From Clavaria fumosa (Eukaryota > Basidiomycota > Agaricomycetes > Agaricales > Clavariaceae): a stretch of DNA of 64,000 nucleotides. Shown piece after piece: positions 21,061 through 30,544 of the stretch. The position numbers and the translations under genes were made by a program. Location of the stretch: contig OX637794.1 of NCBI GenBank assembly GCA_951802425.1, positions 1,116,001 through 1,180,000 of the forward strand, given 5' to 3'. The notes under the pieces were generated by a model. It searched no databases. It was not told where the DNA came from and saw nothing but the letters and a program-made list of their open reading frames with translations. Each line of letters starts with the position of its first letter. Position 1 is the stretch's first letter.

Positions 21061-23540
21061 GGTGGAGGTTAGTTTGTCTGTCTTCTATACGCCAATTTTG
21101 CGAAAGAGCAAAGGTCTTCAACGCCTCCAACACTTGTTCATCCATTTGACAAAGTTGTCGGGGTCCTAAGAGCACGAAGTTTGAGCCAATATCTAGAGCA
21201 CTAACTGGCAAGTCCTTTTTGGTTGTAGCAAGATCCGGAGCCATGTTCTTGACAGCATTAATCCGAGATCGCTCAATTATCCTCTGTGTTAGATTCGCAT
21301 AGGGGTCAGAATGCAGTCGAATCTCTTCACCGAGGTTGCCAATTGTGCGCTCCATCGTCCACTGTGAAGCTTCTGTCAAGGATCCAATTCGGAAGTGTTC
21401 GGGAACCAGATGCACAAGCGCATGGATGCAGGGGCATACGAAATGCAACTGAATCATTTTGCGCTGGTAGTACAGCAGTTCGAACTGGTAAACATATTCC
21501 AAAAGAGCCTTGTGAGCTGCAACGAGGTGGTCTTGAGACTTATGACGCTGATGGATGATGCGAATCCCAAAGACCAATTTGCAAAAATGGTAATAGTACT
21601 CAGGAGGAAGCATGCCATAGAGGAGGGCAGGACATAGGCCAAAGATATAAACAAGATATTCAATAGCTTTATAGCCGCTGGAAATCTTTTCTGCCGGATT
21701 GCGGGGTGTCCGAGTCTCAACACAAGTTGGAATGTATCGTTTTGCGGCTGCCACGGCTGCCCCGTGAGTTTGCCAGGATTGGTTGTCACGAAGAATAGCA
21801 AATGGCCAGGTGCTTGGATCGTCGTCTTTTGAGTGCTCTAAACTTCCTCGCCAAAGAGTGATGAGAAGTTGTCCTAGGTTTAGGCCAAGGTGCATTGTAT
21901 CAGCAGGAAAGCAACTGGGAATTGGGAAAGCCTTTGAGAGGCTTGAAACGATAGAAGGTTTGCAGATTCCCGTCTCTCGGCGCCGCTTTTCATATTGCCT
22001 TGTAGATCTTGAGGCAAGGACATACTGAAGGTTTTTGGAGTATGAGATAGACGATGGTGTAGCAATAGTATTGATATTGATATCTGGGTGGCTTGATGCG
22101 GGTGGTATACCTAACCCTTCTGGCCTTGACATCGCAGGATAGTACACCCCAACGCCTGGCTTGTGCCGCCCAGGCATGGGGCAAAGGAGGCGACATCCGT
22201 TTCGACCATGGTGTCCAACCCAGCCGCTTAGCGCAGCCATTCCTACGGTATCAGCTGTCCCAAAGGCTAACCAAGGATATGATATGAACTCCGTATCGCT
22301 TGAAGCATCTCAGACATGCAGACCTTGTTGTTGGCAGGCTGAGAGATGAGAAAATGTCGGGAAAAGAAAATAATCATAGTGGTTTGGTGGGTTCGGGCTG
22401 CCAATGACAAAGAGAGGAAGGACCATCTCTCTCGAGTGCCGAACCTCTGGTGGAAAATCGATGAGGCTCACGATTCCAAACCAGGTGTCTGATGCCTTGT
22501 CCCTATAAAGCTGTGCTCCATCCATTGAGATATTGAGGAGCATGTCGTTACTGGAGATCTCCCCAGACTGAACAATGTCAAGGTATTCTGATCCGCAGCA
22601 TATGTCGTCATAATCCTTAAGGCCACCAGGACTGCCTCGCTCTTCTAGAAGTTGAGTTGTATGTTTCAGACGATACTGAAGCTTGGCAACAGTTACTGGG
22701 TGTCGCCAAAGAGCTTGGAGCTGTGGACCAATGGGGAGTGTGGCAAATTGGCGACGAGGAATAGACGTAGAGAGGCCCTGAGACTGCCGGAAGCGATCTT
22801 CGCCACAAAAAGGGCACGTCTCAAGCTCGGAGAATGTGCTGGTGAAGGCAACACAACTATTGATGCACATGTCGAAATAGAGTGGCAAAACCCCGCTTAT
22901 GGATTTGAGTCGGTTGCGCACTTGGTCAAAGGACAGCATTGTACTGTCAGGATAGCATTCCTTGATGCTTTTGCGCACAGCTTCATATGTTGCCTCAGAA
23001 GAATGGGCGGACAACGAAAGATATGTTGACATTGAGAGGCGCAGCTGTGGATCATCAAGGTGGAATTGCTCGTGAAGAGGATGAATAAAGGATTCGAAGT
23101 CGGCAGAGCTCCATTGGTCCTCTTCGTCACGGAAAGAGGCATTCCGTATCTGCTCAACCATTTGCTGCATGCGGGCAAGGTCATCGAGCGTGGCCAGAGG
23201 GGGAGTAGGGTGAGCAGAATCGCCATTTTCATCCAAATCGAACAAGGGAGGTTCTTGCAGGCCTTCCGCATAAGCTTCTGCCATTCCGGCTAGTGAATCA
23301 CGCTGACCAGGAGGAGGATAGAGCGCATCCACAGGAGCTTTGTTATCTTGCCCTGGCTCAAAGCTAGGCAGATTCTCATTTTCCTGTAGCAACCAGAGGG
23401 TTAGAGCAGTGCAATATCTATTCGCTGGCACTTGCTACATTCTGGGAGAGCTCTTGGCTATGATTGCGTTGATGCTGAGTTGAAACCACACAAGAGATGA
23501 GTTTGACTCAGCTCAGAGGCATATATAATATTACTCACCT

Positions 23541-23773
23541 TATTGAAAAACTAGGGATAGTTCATTAGCTCAGTCAAATACAAGACTGAAGACTATTTCT
23601 GTAGTACCTAGGGATAGTTCGTTCTATCCCAGTTCATCAGAAAGGTACTACAATGGTGTGAAAAAGAAATTTACTCACAGCTCAGTCAAATACAAGACTG
23701 AGCTGTGGCACTGCTCGGTATCCTTCCCAAATACGACACGCGCTTACATCATCTGTCCGGGTGATTACCAACA
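23541..23773 (-). repeat. copia-2 3' LTR
   Basis: The left-hand copy on the plus strand is downstream in element orientation. It contains repeated CTAGGGATAGTTC motifs and two copies of CTCAGTCAAATACAAGACTGA. Confidence 0.9.
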
Positions 23774-23846
23774 CTCCCTCTCAAACGGGCAGAAGCGCGA
23801 GTTCCCTAACAAAGGCCTCAAAAAGCGGGACGCGGGAGCGGCTTCG

Positions 23847-26800
23847 TCAGGCCGTCGGCACGTATTCAATGTCTATCGTTCCGCGCTCGACCGCCTCCCG
23901 GATGAAATGGTGTCTGATGTCGATGCGTTTGGTGCGTGCGTGGAACTTATTATTCTTTGTTATGGCGATAGTTGACATGTTGTCAAGCCATAGCCTCGTC
24001 GCCCCTGGTTCGCTCGCTCCCACCTCGGCCAGGAAACTCCTGAGCCAGTATATCTCCCTCGCAGCCATTGCGGCCGCGATATACTCCGCCTCGGTGCTGG
24101 ACTGCGCGACCAAGGTTTGCTTCTTTGATGACCAGCTCACCGCACCAGCACCAATGCGAACGACGAATCCTGAGATCGAGTGTCGATCGGGTTGTGACAC
24201 CCAGTCCGCGTCGGAGAACACCTCGGTGCTTGTCCCAGCGCCTCCTAGCGTAAGCCAGAGGCCTTTAGTCGTGTTCAGGTATTTTATTAGCCGCTTCAGC
24301 GCTTCCCAGTGCGCCTGAGCGGGATTCATCATGAACTGCGATAAGACGCCTATCGCCAGTTGAACATTGGGCCGTGTGATCACTGCGGGCCAGAGCACGC
24401 CCCCGCAAGCCTCCTGATAAGGTACGTTGATCGGGTTCGCGGGGCACTGATCTTTCGACAGGACGACACCGGGGTCCATCGGCGTGTGGACGGGATGTCC
24501 GTCCTCCAAACCAAATCGTTTTGCCAGCACCTCGAGGTAAGCACTCTGATTGAGTGCTATCGTCCGTGCCGCTCTATCACGCCTAACCTCGAATCCCAAG
24601 AGCCATGACAGCTCGCCCTGGTCAGTTATTTCGAACGATTTTCGCAATTCCGCCTTCACGCGGTTGACAGCTGTCCGCGTGTTTCCCATAAGGACCATGT
24701 CGTCCGTGGAAACCGTGATGTGTACGTTCTGATCGCCTATTGTCCTAATAAACGCTGATTGGTCCAGTTTGGACACGTCAAACCCCAGGGATATAAAGGT
24801 CGCGGCCATCATGTGATACCACATCCGACCCGCTTGTTTGAGCCCGTATAGGCCCTTGCGCAGGCAGCATACCTTCCCTCTATCTTTCTCGCTCAAGACC
24901 CCGTGCGGAGGCTCCATGTAGACTTCCTCCTCGAGGTCGGCATTGAGGTAAGCCCCAACCACATCCACTTGATTGATTTCCCAGTTTCGTTGGGCTGCGA
25001 GTGCCAGGAGGACTCGGATCGACGCGATCTTTGCGGCGGCGGCGAATGTTTCATTGTAATTGGTGCCCTTCGTTTGTTTGTGGCCACCTGCGACGACACG
25101 TGCTTTGTACTTAAGGATCTCGCCCTTCGGCCCTAGCTTGACTCGGAATACGTATCCGCATGGGATGACGGGCTTCGCTGCGGGGCGTTGAACGATGTCC
25201 CAGGTATGTACCCGATTTAACTGATCCAACTCGGCCTGATAGGCTTTCTTCCAGTGGACAGCATCGGGGCCGGTGAGAGCTTGCGCGATCGTGCGCGGCT
25301 CGATGCCGATTAGACCTGCATGGAGTGCAAAAAGAGGTGAGTGGTCAGTGTTTTCGGCATGGGTAACGTTTGCAGCGGTTCCACGTGGGGGGTATCCTGC
25401 CAAAGTTTTGTAAAAACCGGGTTGGGGGTGGACACGGCTGCGAGGGGGTTCCTCATCGGGTGTAGGGTCAGCAGTGGGATCATCGAGAGGTTCGTGCTTG
25501 CCGTTGTCTTGCGGCAGATTGTCAACAGTTTGAAGGTCAATAGGCGGTTCGGATTCAACGGTGGGGTGCCGGATGAACTTATTCATCCTCCCCTCAGACG
25601 GCATTTCACCGGTCCAGGCATTAGCGTCGGTAGGTTCGTCAAGGTTGAACACAACCTCTCGCTCAATCCTGATTTGTTTAGTGTCAGGAAGGTAAATTCT
25701 GTAGCCAGTGCTGGTTGAATCGAAGCCGATGAAGTGGCCCATGTGCGCACGGCGGTCCAGTTTACCGGCGTCAGCGATTTTTATCCACACCGGTGTGCCG
25801 AAAGCGACTAGCTTGAACAAATTGGGGTGCCGTGAGTATCGAGCGTGGAACGGCGTGTCGCCTTCGAGGCCGCGGGTAGGTGACCTGTTTTTTATCCAAG
25901 CGGCGTGGCTCATGGCTTCACCCCAAAGGAATTTCGGAAGCTTGGAGTCGATGAGCATGGCTCTTGCCAGCTCCGCTTTCGTCCTGTTCCAACGTTCTAC
26001 AACTCCGACCTGTTCATGCGTATCGTGTGTGGTAAGCTCTCGTATAGTCCCCTGGGCGTCGAGGTGGTCCGTGAACGCTTCGCCGTTGAACTCGCCGCCT
26101 TGGTCAGTCCGTAAAAACTTTATTTTTACCTTATTCTGCGTGTGTATCCGTGCTTCGAGCTTTTTATATGCACTGAAAGCATCAGATTTCTTCCGCAGGG
26201 GTAAGATTTCGGTCCAACGGGTTGCATCGTCGACAAAGTCGACAGTGTAACAGCTGCCGCCGAGTGATTCGAGAGAGGCTGGGCCCCAGACGTCAGCATG
26301 GATTCGTTCACCGTACGTCTTCGCTCGGTTTGTGGCCTTTTCGGGGAATGGTAACCTGTGTGGTTTAGCCTGAGCACACGCATCGCAGAACGTGACATCG
26401 GTCATGTTATCTAACTCGATCCCGAGAATCTTCCCAGAGGAGACGGCGTGTTTCACTGCGGCGTAGTTAATGTGAAGGACACGGTGAGCTTCGAACAACG
26501 ATAGCCTTCGGTGTTTAGTTGCTGAATGGGCTTCGAGAGGTAACGATTTTATGCGGTATAGGCCATTCACTTTCGGGATTCGCGCAAGGGTCTTTCCTTG
26601 GGCATCCTTTATCAAGCAGAGGTTGTCGGTGAACTGTGCAGCATAACCTGCGTCATCGAGTTTGCCAACAGATACAAGAGTGAAGGCCATGGAGGGTGCG
26701 TGGGCGACGTTCCTCAGCCTGAGCGTGCTTACTCGCTCGCCGTTTAGGGTCTGCAGAATGATGTCGCCACGACCAATGGCGTTGAGTTCGCATCCGTCAG

Positions 26801-27899
26801 CGGCCGTGATGGCCATAGGACTGGTGGGGGAATACGTTACGAACATGGACTTGTCCGGACAAAAGTGCGCCGTTGCGCCACTGTCCAGGATTATGTCCCG
26901 GGGTTTGCCCGTGGACGTGGCTGCCGTTAATTCGTGCTGATCGCTGAGGCAAGTGAAAGTGAGGTATTCCTCGTTGTCTTCCGGTTTCTTTGTTGACGCA
27001 GCGACAGCATTTGCCTTATCCTTTCTCTTTTGCCAGGGCGCTTGCCCTTGTTTAGCTCCGCCTTCAGCGTAGCAATTTTCGGTCTTGTGGTTAGTGCGTT
27101 TGCAGTTACCACATGGGGTTTTCGGGCCTGATTCGTCCGAGTTCCCCTTACGGCCCTTAGACTTTTTAACATGAAGTGCGGCATCACCAGACTTTGAAGC
27201 CTGGTTGGTAAGCTCGCGTTGCCTCGCCTCCTCAAGCACAATGCGGATCAAGTCGTTTGAAGATATGTCGGTGCCGGAAAGGCTTGCCGCATGTGTGATT
27301 GAGTGAAGAAGAGTTCGGTAACTGGGGGGCAACGAGGTAAGAATCATCGTTGCGAAATCCTCATCAATGACTGAGGCCCCAATTCCTTCCCGCTCCTCTC
27401 TTATCTTTGACATCGCGTTCAGGTGAGCTTTGACATCAGTTTCTTCGCTGCAGACCATAGATTGGAGCCTGCGACACGTGTTGACCTTATGTAGTTGACT
27501 CTTTTTCGTAGTGTCATTGCGAATGGTGTTCCACATCGCAGACGCATTCATAGATTTGATGATCGTAGCAAGGCACGGCGATACTGTGGTAAGCAGTATG
27601 TGCTGTGCGCTGTACTCTTTTTGTTCGTACTCATCAAATCTGCGTTCTTTGTCTTCTAGGTCTTCGTCGGTGGCTTTAACTCCCGTGGCTTTCATCGGGA
27701 TCCCGTTTTCTACAGGGTAAGCGACCGGTTTTCGTGCGGTACCGTCATGGTGTCTGATCAAGCCCTTCACGCCCATGGCCGTGCGGGCTTTCGACTCGTA
27801 GTCGGCCCAATTCGCTCCGTCATCGCGGAGTCGAGGCACGCCAATAGCGTTGGAAGAGGTGTTGCCAGTCGTGAACTTGTTTTGCACGACGAATCTCAT
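23847..27899 (-). CDS. copia-2 Gag-Pol polyprotein, C-terminus damaged
   Basis: Open frame of 1350 aa. In order it shows Gag (SMVCSEETDVKAHLNAM), a CCHC knuckle (CGNCKRTNHKTENC, about residue 262), protease LDSGATAHFC (about 335), integrase HADVWGP (about 535) with DQGGEF, RT with STDD where YVDD is usual (about 1063), and RNase H (SDADW, SSTEAEY, HIDIRHHF). The frame stops after IEYVPTA. The usual continuation is found in another frame just after (LTKPLPRPAF, then EAFVRELALLPV), so a short deletion and a further 1-nt shift have removed the last 30 or so residues. The first ATG lies inside the primer-binding site and there is no other early ATG. It is probably inactive or impaired. Confidence 0.88.
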   Translation of the reverse strand: MRFVVQNKFTTGNTSSNAIGVPRLRDDGANWADYESKARTAMGVKGLIRHHDGTARKPVAYPVENGIPMKATGVKATDEDLEDKERRFDEYEQKEYSAQHILLTTVSPCLATIIKSMNASAMWNTIRNDTTKKSQLHKVNTCRRLQSMVCSEETDVKAHLNAMSKIREEREGIGASVIDEDFATMILTSLPPSYRTLLHSITHAASLSGTDISSNDLIRIVLEEARQRELTNQASKSGDAALHVKKSKGRKGNSDESGPKTPCGNCKRTNHKTENCYAEGGAKQGQAPWQKRKDKANAVAASTKKPEDNEEYLTFTCLSDQHELTAATSTGKPRDIILDSGATAHFCPDKSMFVTYSPTSPMAITAADGCELNAIGRGDIILQTLNGERVSTLRLRNVAHAPSMAFTLVSVGKLDDAGYAAQFTDNLCLIKDAQGKTLARIPKVNGLYRIKSLPLEAHSATKHRRLSLFEAHRVLHINYAAVKHAVSSGKILGIELDNMTDVTFCDACAQAKPHRLPFPEKATNRAKTYGERIHADVWGPASLESLGGSCYTVDFVDDATRWTEILPLRKKSDAFSAYKKLEARIHTQNKVKIKFLRTDQGGEFNGEAFTDHLDAQGTIRELTTHDTHEQVGVVERWNRTKAELARAMLIDSKLPKFLWGEAMSHAAWIKNRSPTRGLEGDTPFHARYSRHPNLFKLVAFGTPVWIKIADAGKLDRRAHMGHFIGFDSTSTGYRIYLPDTKQIRIEREVVFNLDEPTDANAWTGEMPSEGRMNKFIRHPTVESEPPIDLQTVDNLPQDNGKHEPLDDPTADPTPDEEPPRSRVHPQPGFYKTLAGYPPRGTAANVTHAENTDHSPLFALHAGLIGIEPRTIAQALTGPDAVHWKKAYQAELDQLNRVHTWDIVQRPAAKPVIPCGYVFRVKLGPKGEILKYKARVVAGGHKQTKGTNYNETFAAAAKIASIRVLLALAAQRNWEINQVDVVGAYLNADLEEEVYMEPPHGVLSEKDRGKVCCLRKGLYGLKQAGRMWYHMMAATFISLGFDVSKLDQSAFIRTIGDQNVHITVSTDDMVLMGNTRTAVNRVKAELRKSFEITDQGELSWLLGFEVRRDRAARTIALNQSAYLEVLAKRFGLEDGHPVHTPMDPGVVLSKDQCPANPINVPYQEACGGVLWPAVITRPNVQLAIGVLSQFMMNPAQAHWEALKRLIKYLNTTKGLWLTLGGAGTSTEVFSDADWVSQPDRHSISGFVVRIGAGAVSWSSKKQTLVAQSSTEAEYIAAAMAAREIYWLRSFLAEVGASEPGATRLWLDNMSTIAITKNNKFHARTKRIDIRHHFIREAVERGTIDIEYVPTA

Positions 27900-27903
27900 A
27901 ATC
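27895..27903 (-). promoter_or_regulatory. copia-2 primer-binding site
   Basis: On the minus strand GATTATGAG immediately follows the 5' LTR end ...CAATA, as in the other two copia elements. Confidence 0.7.
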
Positions 27904-28136
27904 TATTGAAAAACTAGGGATAGTTCATTAGCTCAGTCAAATACAAGACTGAAGACTATTTCTGTAGTACCTAGGGATAGTTCGTTCTATCCCAGTTCAT
28001 CAGAAAGGTACTACAACAGTGTGAAAAAGAAATTTACTCACAGCTCAGTCAAATACAAGACTGAGCTGTGGCACTGCTCGGTATCCTTCCCAAATACGAC
28101 ACACGCTTACGTCATCTGTCCGGGTGATTACCAACA
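27904..28136 (-). repeat. copia-2 5' LTR
   Basis: The right-hand copy is upstream in element orientation and has the same 233-bp length as its partner. Confidence 0.9.
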
Positions 28137-28486
28137 CACCTCATTGAAACCACGTTGTCTCTTTCTAACCCGGGATTGTTGGGTTGCACACTCCTCTAAG
28201 CCCATTCCTGCCTCCAACTCACGCTGTGCTGCATGATCATACCAGGTTCGTGTTGGAATTGCCCGGCCTTCGGGAGGGGCCTGACAGTACTTCTGACATG
28301 TGCAAATTCTCGTTCCAGACCCCATGGCCATGAAATGGAAGCAGAGATGGGGGAAAATGAGTTCTATTCAGGTTCTAAGTACGACACGAGTCTGAATGTG
28401 CCAGTCGACGTCAGATTTGATCACCAGCATCGACCCAAGTCAGCCAAAGTCACGGGGTGTCAACGCACTCTTCACTGGGATTACTA

Positions 28487-28920
28487 AGGCGGACTTCGTC
28501 AGTGATGACTTTTGTTTGTTATCTTACAAACTTACAATACTCACATCCAATACTTGCTTTACATTCTCTGTTGAACACACCAATGTAAAACTTACTAAAA
28601 GGCTTTGCTATACACTTATTCTACTGTCTCAGCAATTTTCTTGCTCTTTTCATCATCACTACGTGTCACTTGCCACAGAAATCAAACTTTTTCATACTTT
28701 CGATGGCAGTGCTCCGACCTTGTTGTAAACCACGTACATGTAAAGTGGCGCGCGTCTGATGCACATGCTCTTCTCAACCGATGACAGCGACTTCCATTCA
28801 TCCGCGACCCTGGCCACATCCGCAGCTAATGGTTGACAATTAGCTTGACTCGATGAAAGCGCAGCCCACACTCGTGTCACTGTCAGCGACGCAACGGCTC
28901 TCTTCAAGGAGAGGCATCCA
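28487..28920. other. U1 spacer right of the transposon nest
   Basis: Resumes homology to U2 from about 46818 (AGGCGGA...ACTTACAATACTCACATCC). No supported gene. It holds the empty site (about 28806-28816) corresponding to the U2 TIR element. Confidence 0.6.
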
Positions 28921-29623
28921 TGTAGCCCCATTGTAATGTATCCAGTAAATTCCACCCAGATGTGTTATGATGTCATTGTGCCAGAGGGTGTGCATTGTAA
29001 TGGCCTCAGGGCCTTTAATGACATGGGCATTATAATGGCCTCAGGGCCTATAATGACATGGGCATTATAATGGCCTCAGGGCCTATAATGACATGGGCAT
29101 TATAATGGCCTCAGGGTCTTCAATGACATGGGCATTATAATGGCCTCACAAAGCCTTCAATGACATAGGCATTATAATGGCCTCACAAAGCCTTCAATGA
29201 CATAGGCATTATAATGGCCTCACAAAGCCTTTAAGGACATGGGCATTATAATGGCCTCAGGGTCTTCAATGACATGGGCATTATAATGGCCTCAGGGTCT
29301 TCAATGACATGGGCATTATAATGGCCTCAGGGTCTTCAATGACATGGGCATTATAATGGCCTCACAGGGCCTTTAAGGACATGGGCATTATAATGGTATC
29401 ACAGGGCCTTTAAGGACATGGGCATTATAATGGCCTCAGGGTCTTCAATGACATGGACATTATAATGGTCTCAGGGCCTTTAATGACATGGGCATTATAA
29501 TGCCATCTCAAGCTAGAGGCTAGAGGGCAGTAGCATTACAATGCACTCTCAGTGTGAAAAGTGGGAGGCAACATCGTAACGTGTCCAGGTGGAATTTACT
29601 GGATACATTACAATGGGGCTACA
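28921..29623. mobile_element. TIR element filled with a minisatellite (703 bp)
   Basis: Inverted repeats of 36 bp at 28921-28956 and 29588-29623 begin TGTAGCCCCATTGTAATG and appear perfect. The interior is almost entirely a tandem array. U2 lacks the insertion near 49510. Flanks on both sides do not align cleanly with U2, so no target duplication can be defined and the true ends may lie a few bases farther out. No coding capacity. Confidence 0.75.
28983..29502. repeat. 35-37-bp minisatellite inside the TIR element
   Basis: About 14 tandem units of the form GGGCATTATAATGGCCTCAG followed by GGTCTTCAATGACAT. A variant CACAAAGCCT block forms a subset of the units. Confidence 0.88.
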
Positions 29624-30139
29624 GGGACTGTTGTCGAGGAGTCAGGCTCGAGGCACTGGCTCCTCGGATCACTCTCACATTGACAATGCGGCTCCACACT
29701 ACGCAATGTCGCCTCTGTGCTCGTGTGGTGGACAATAGTGCCCTCGGCTTACACATAACTGCACGAACGTTGGCGCACATCCACGTGCCCTTTCGTCCAT
29801 ATTCTGCGACACTCTATTGCTGACTATCAAGTGCGCAGGTGGAACAAGAACATTCACAACCCCGTCACACTGAGCGAGAAGCAGCACATGAAATGTGACA
29901 CCCTTTGGTTCAAAGCAAAGTGCTAAAGAGGCCCATATCTTTGCCATGATCAACAAGTAGACTCTCTGCTTCATCTAACTTCCCCTGATTCCTGTATGTG
30001 GCTGCCAGATTGGCAATACTTTCCAAAGTGCCTGGGTGTTGTATCCTTTTCCTCACTTCCATCACTTGCAATTTTAGACTGTAAGGGTCCACCCTAGGGG
30101 TGAAGGGACTTCCCTGACACTCCTGACACTTAGCTAATC
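29624..30139 (-). pseudogene. Solitary TPR relic of an NLR gene, U1
   Basis: The minus frame near 30068-29940 reads SLKLQVMEVRKRIQHPGTLESIANLAATYRNQGKLDEAESLL, one unit of the receptor-type TPR. It then runs into non-TPR sequence shared with 39420-39480. There is no start codon or neighbouring repeat, so it is an eroded end of an older receptor gene. U2 has the same relic at about 50198-50310. Confidence 0.7.
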
Positions 30140-30144
30140 AGCCA

Positions 30145-30526
30145 TTTCAGCAACGGCTGGGGATTCACGCGAGTGAGTCGAGACGTTAATTATATTGTAG
30201 TAGTGCAAGAGGTACAGACCTGGGGATTCACACGAGTGAGTTGAGACGTTAATTATATTGTAGTAGTGCAAGAGGTACAGACCTGGGGATTCACGTGAGT
30301 GAGTCGAGACGTGAATCCCCAACGAGTACATAGTACGTGTTATAAAGGAGGAGGGCGGCACCATAGACAGGGAAGCATCGCGGGATCCGCAAGGTGGGAT
30401 CCGCGTCATGGGAGTGTAAATGACAAACAGTAGCTACAAGAAATAGAAAAAGGCGGGAGCCAAAACGGCAGGTGTCAGAGAGGGTGTGAGCCGTACCAAG
30501 AAGGGGCGGGAGGCCTATTCGCATCA
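30145..30526 (-). repeat. copia-3 3' LTR (three internal units)
   Basis: Carries three copies of a 63-bp unit beginning GGGGATTCACG, the last one partial. A perfect 12-bp hairpin stem (GGGGATTCACGT at 30285-30296 with its complement at 30309-30320) lies at the end of the array. Confidence 0.9.
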
Positions 30527-30544
30527 CTCCCACTCGGCGAGATG

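Larger units (their letters stand above)
23541..28136 (-). mobile_element. Ty1/copia element copia-2
   Basis: Two 233-bp LTRs (23541-23773 and 27904-28136) run TGTTGGTAATC...TTTTTCAATA on the minus strand. The target duplications are CACCT (23536-23540 and 28137-28141). On the minus strand the duplicated AGGTG spans the exon/intron junction AATGAG|GTGAGT of the host transposase gene. The LTRs differ at four positions by eye. The polypurine tract GAGAGGGAG is at 23782-23774. Confidence 0.93.
19478..28331 (-). pseudogene. Tnp2-type transposase (Transposase_21-like), interrupted and with one nonsense codon
   Basis: Exon 1 begins at ATG 28331 or the next ATG at 28325 and carries a short Cys motif (ICTCQKYC) and TWYDH. 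It ends in NE at the 5' splice site struck by copia-2. Exon 2 starts at 23393 (ENENLPSF) and includes LPLYFDMCINSC, a zinc-finger-like CPFCGE, the IGPQLQALWR block, SMDGAQLYRDKASDTW and YDYFLFPTFSHL. These are typical of basidiomycete Tnp2-family proteins. A TGA replaces an expected Trp codon at about 22310, after GLHV. The frame then continues (DASSDTEF...MAALSGWVGHHGRNGCR...PADTMHLGLNLGQLL) to 21061. There foldback FB2 intervenes, and the frame resumes exactly at 19987 (NLH|RFARLLLPNGQ). An intron at 19886-19841 precedes the final exon, whose stop is at 19478. It would cut and join the element's ends if intact. Confidence 0.8.
4469..28479 (-). mobile_element. Tnp2/En-Spm-type (Transposase_21-like) DNA transposon with nested insertions
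   Basis: The element lies between direct repeats ATTACTA (4462-4468 and 28480-28486). U2 has the uninterrupted site GCTTATTACTAAGGCGG at about 46809. Ends are inverted: the left begins CCCAGTGAGAAGT and the reverse complement of the right begins CCCAGTGAAGAGT, both followed by a TTGACAC motif. Two genes on the minus strand are inside: a transposase (19478-28331) and an accessory gene (14379-19274). Removing copia-1 with its pogo insert, two foldbacks and copia-2 leaves about 6.4 kb. Classic CACTA elements make 3-bp duplications, so a 7-bp duplication is atypical. The family call rests on the transposase. Confidence 0.85.
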
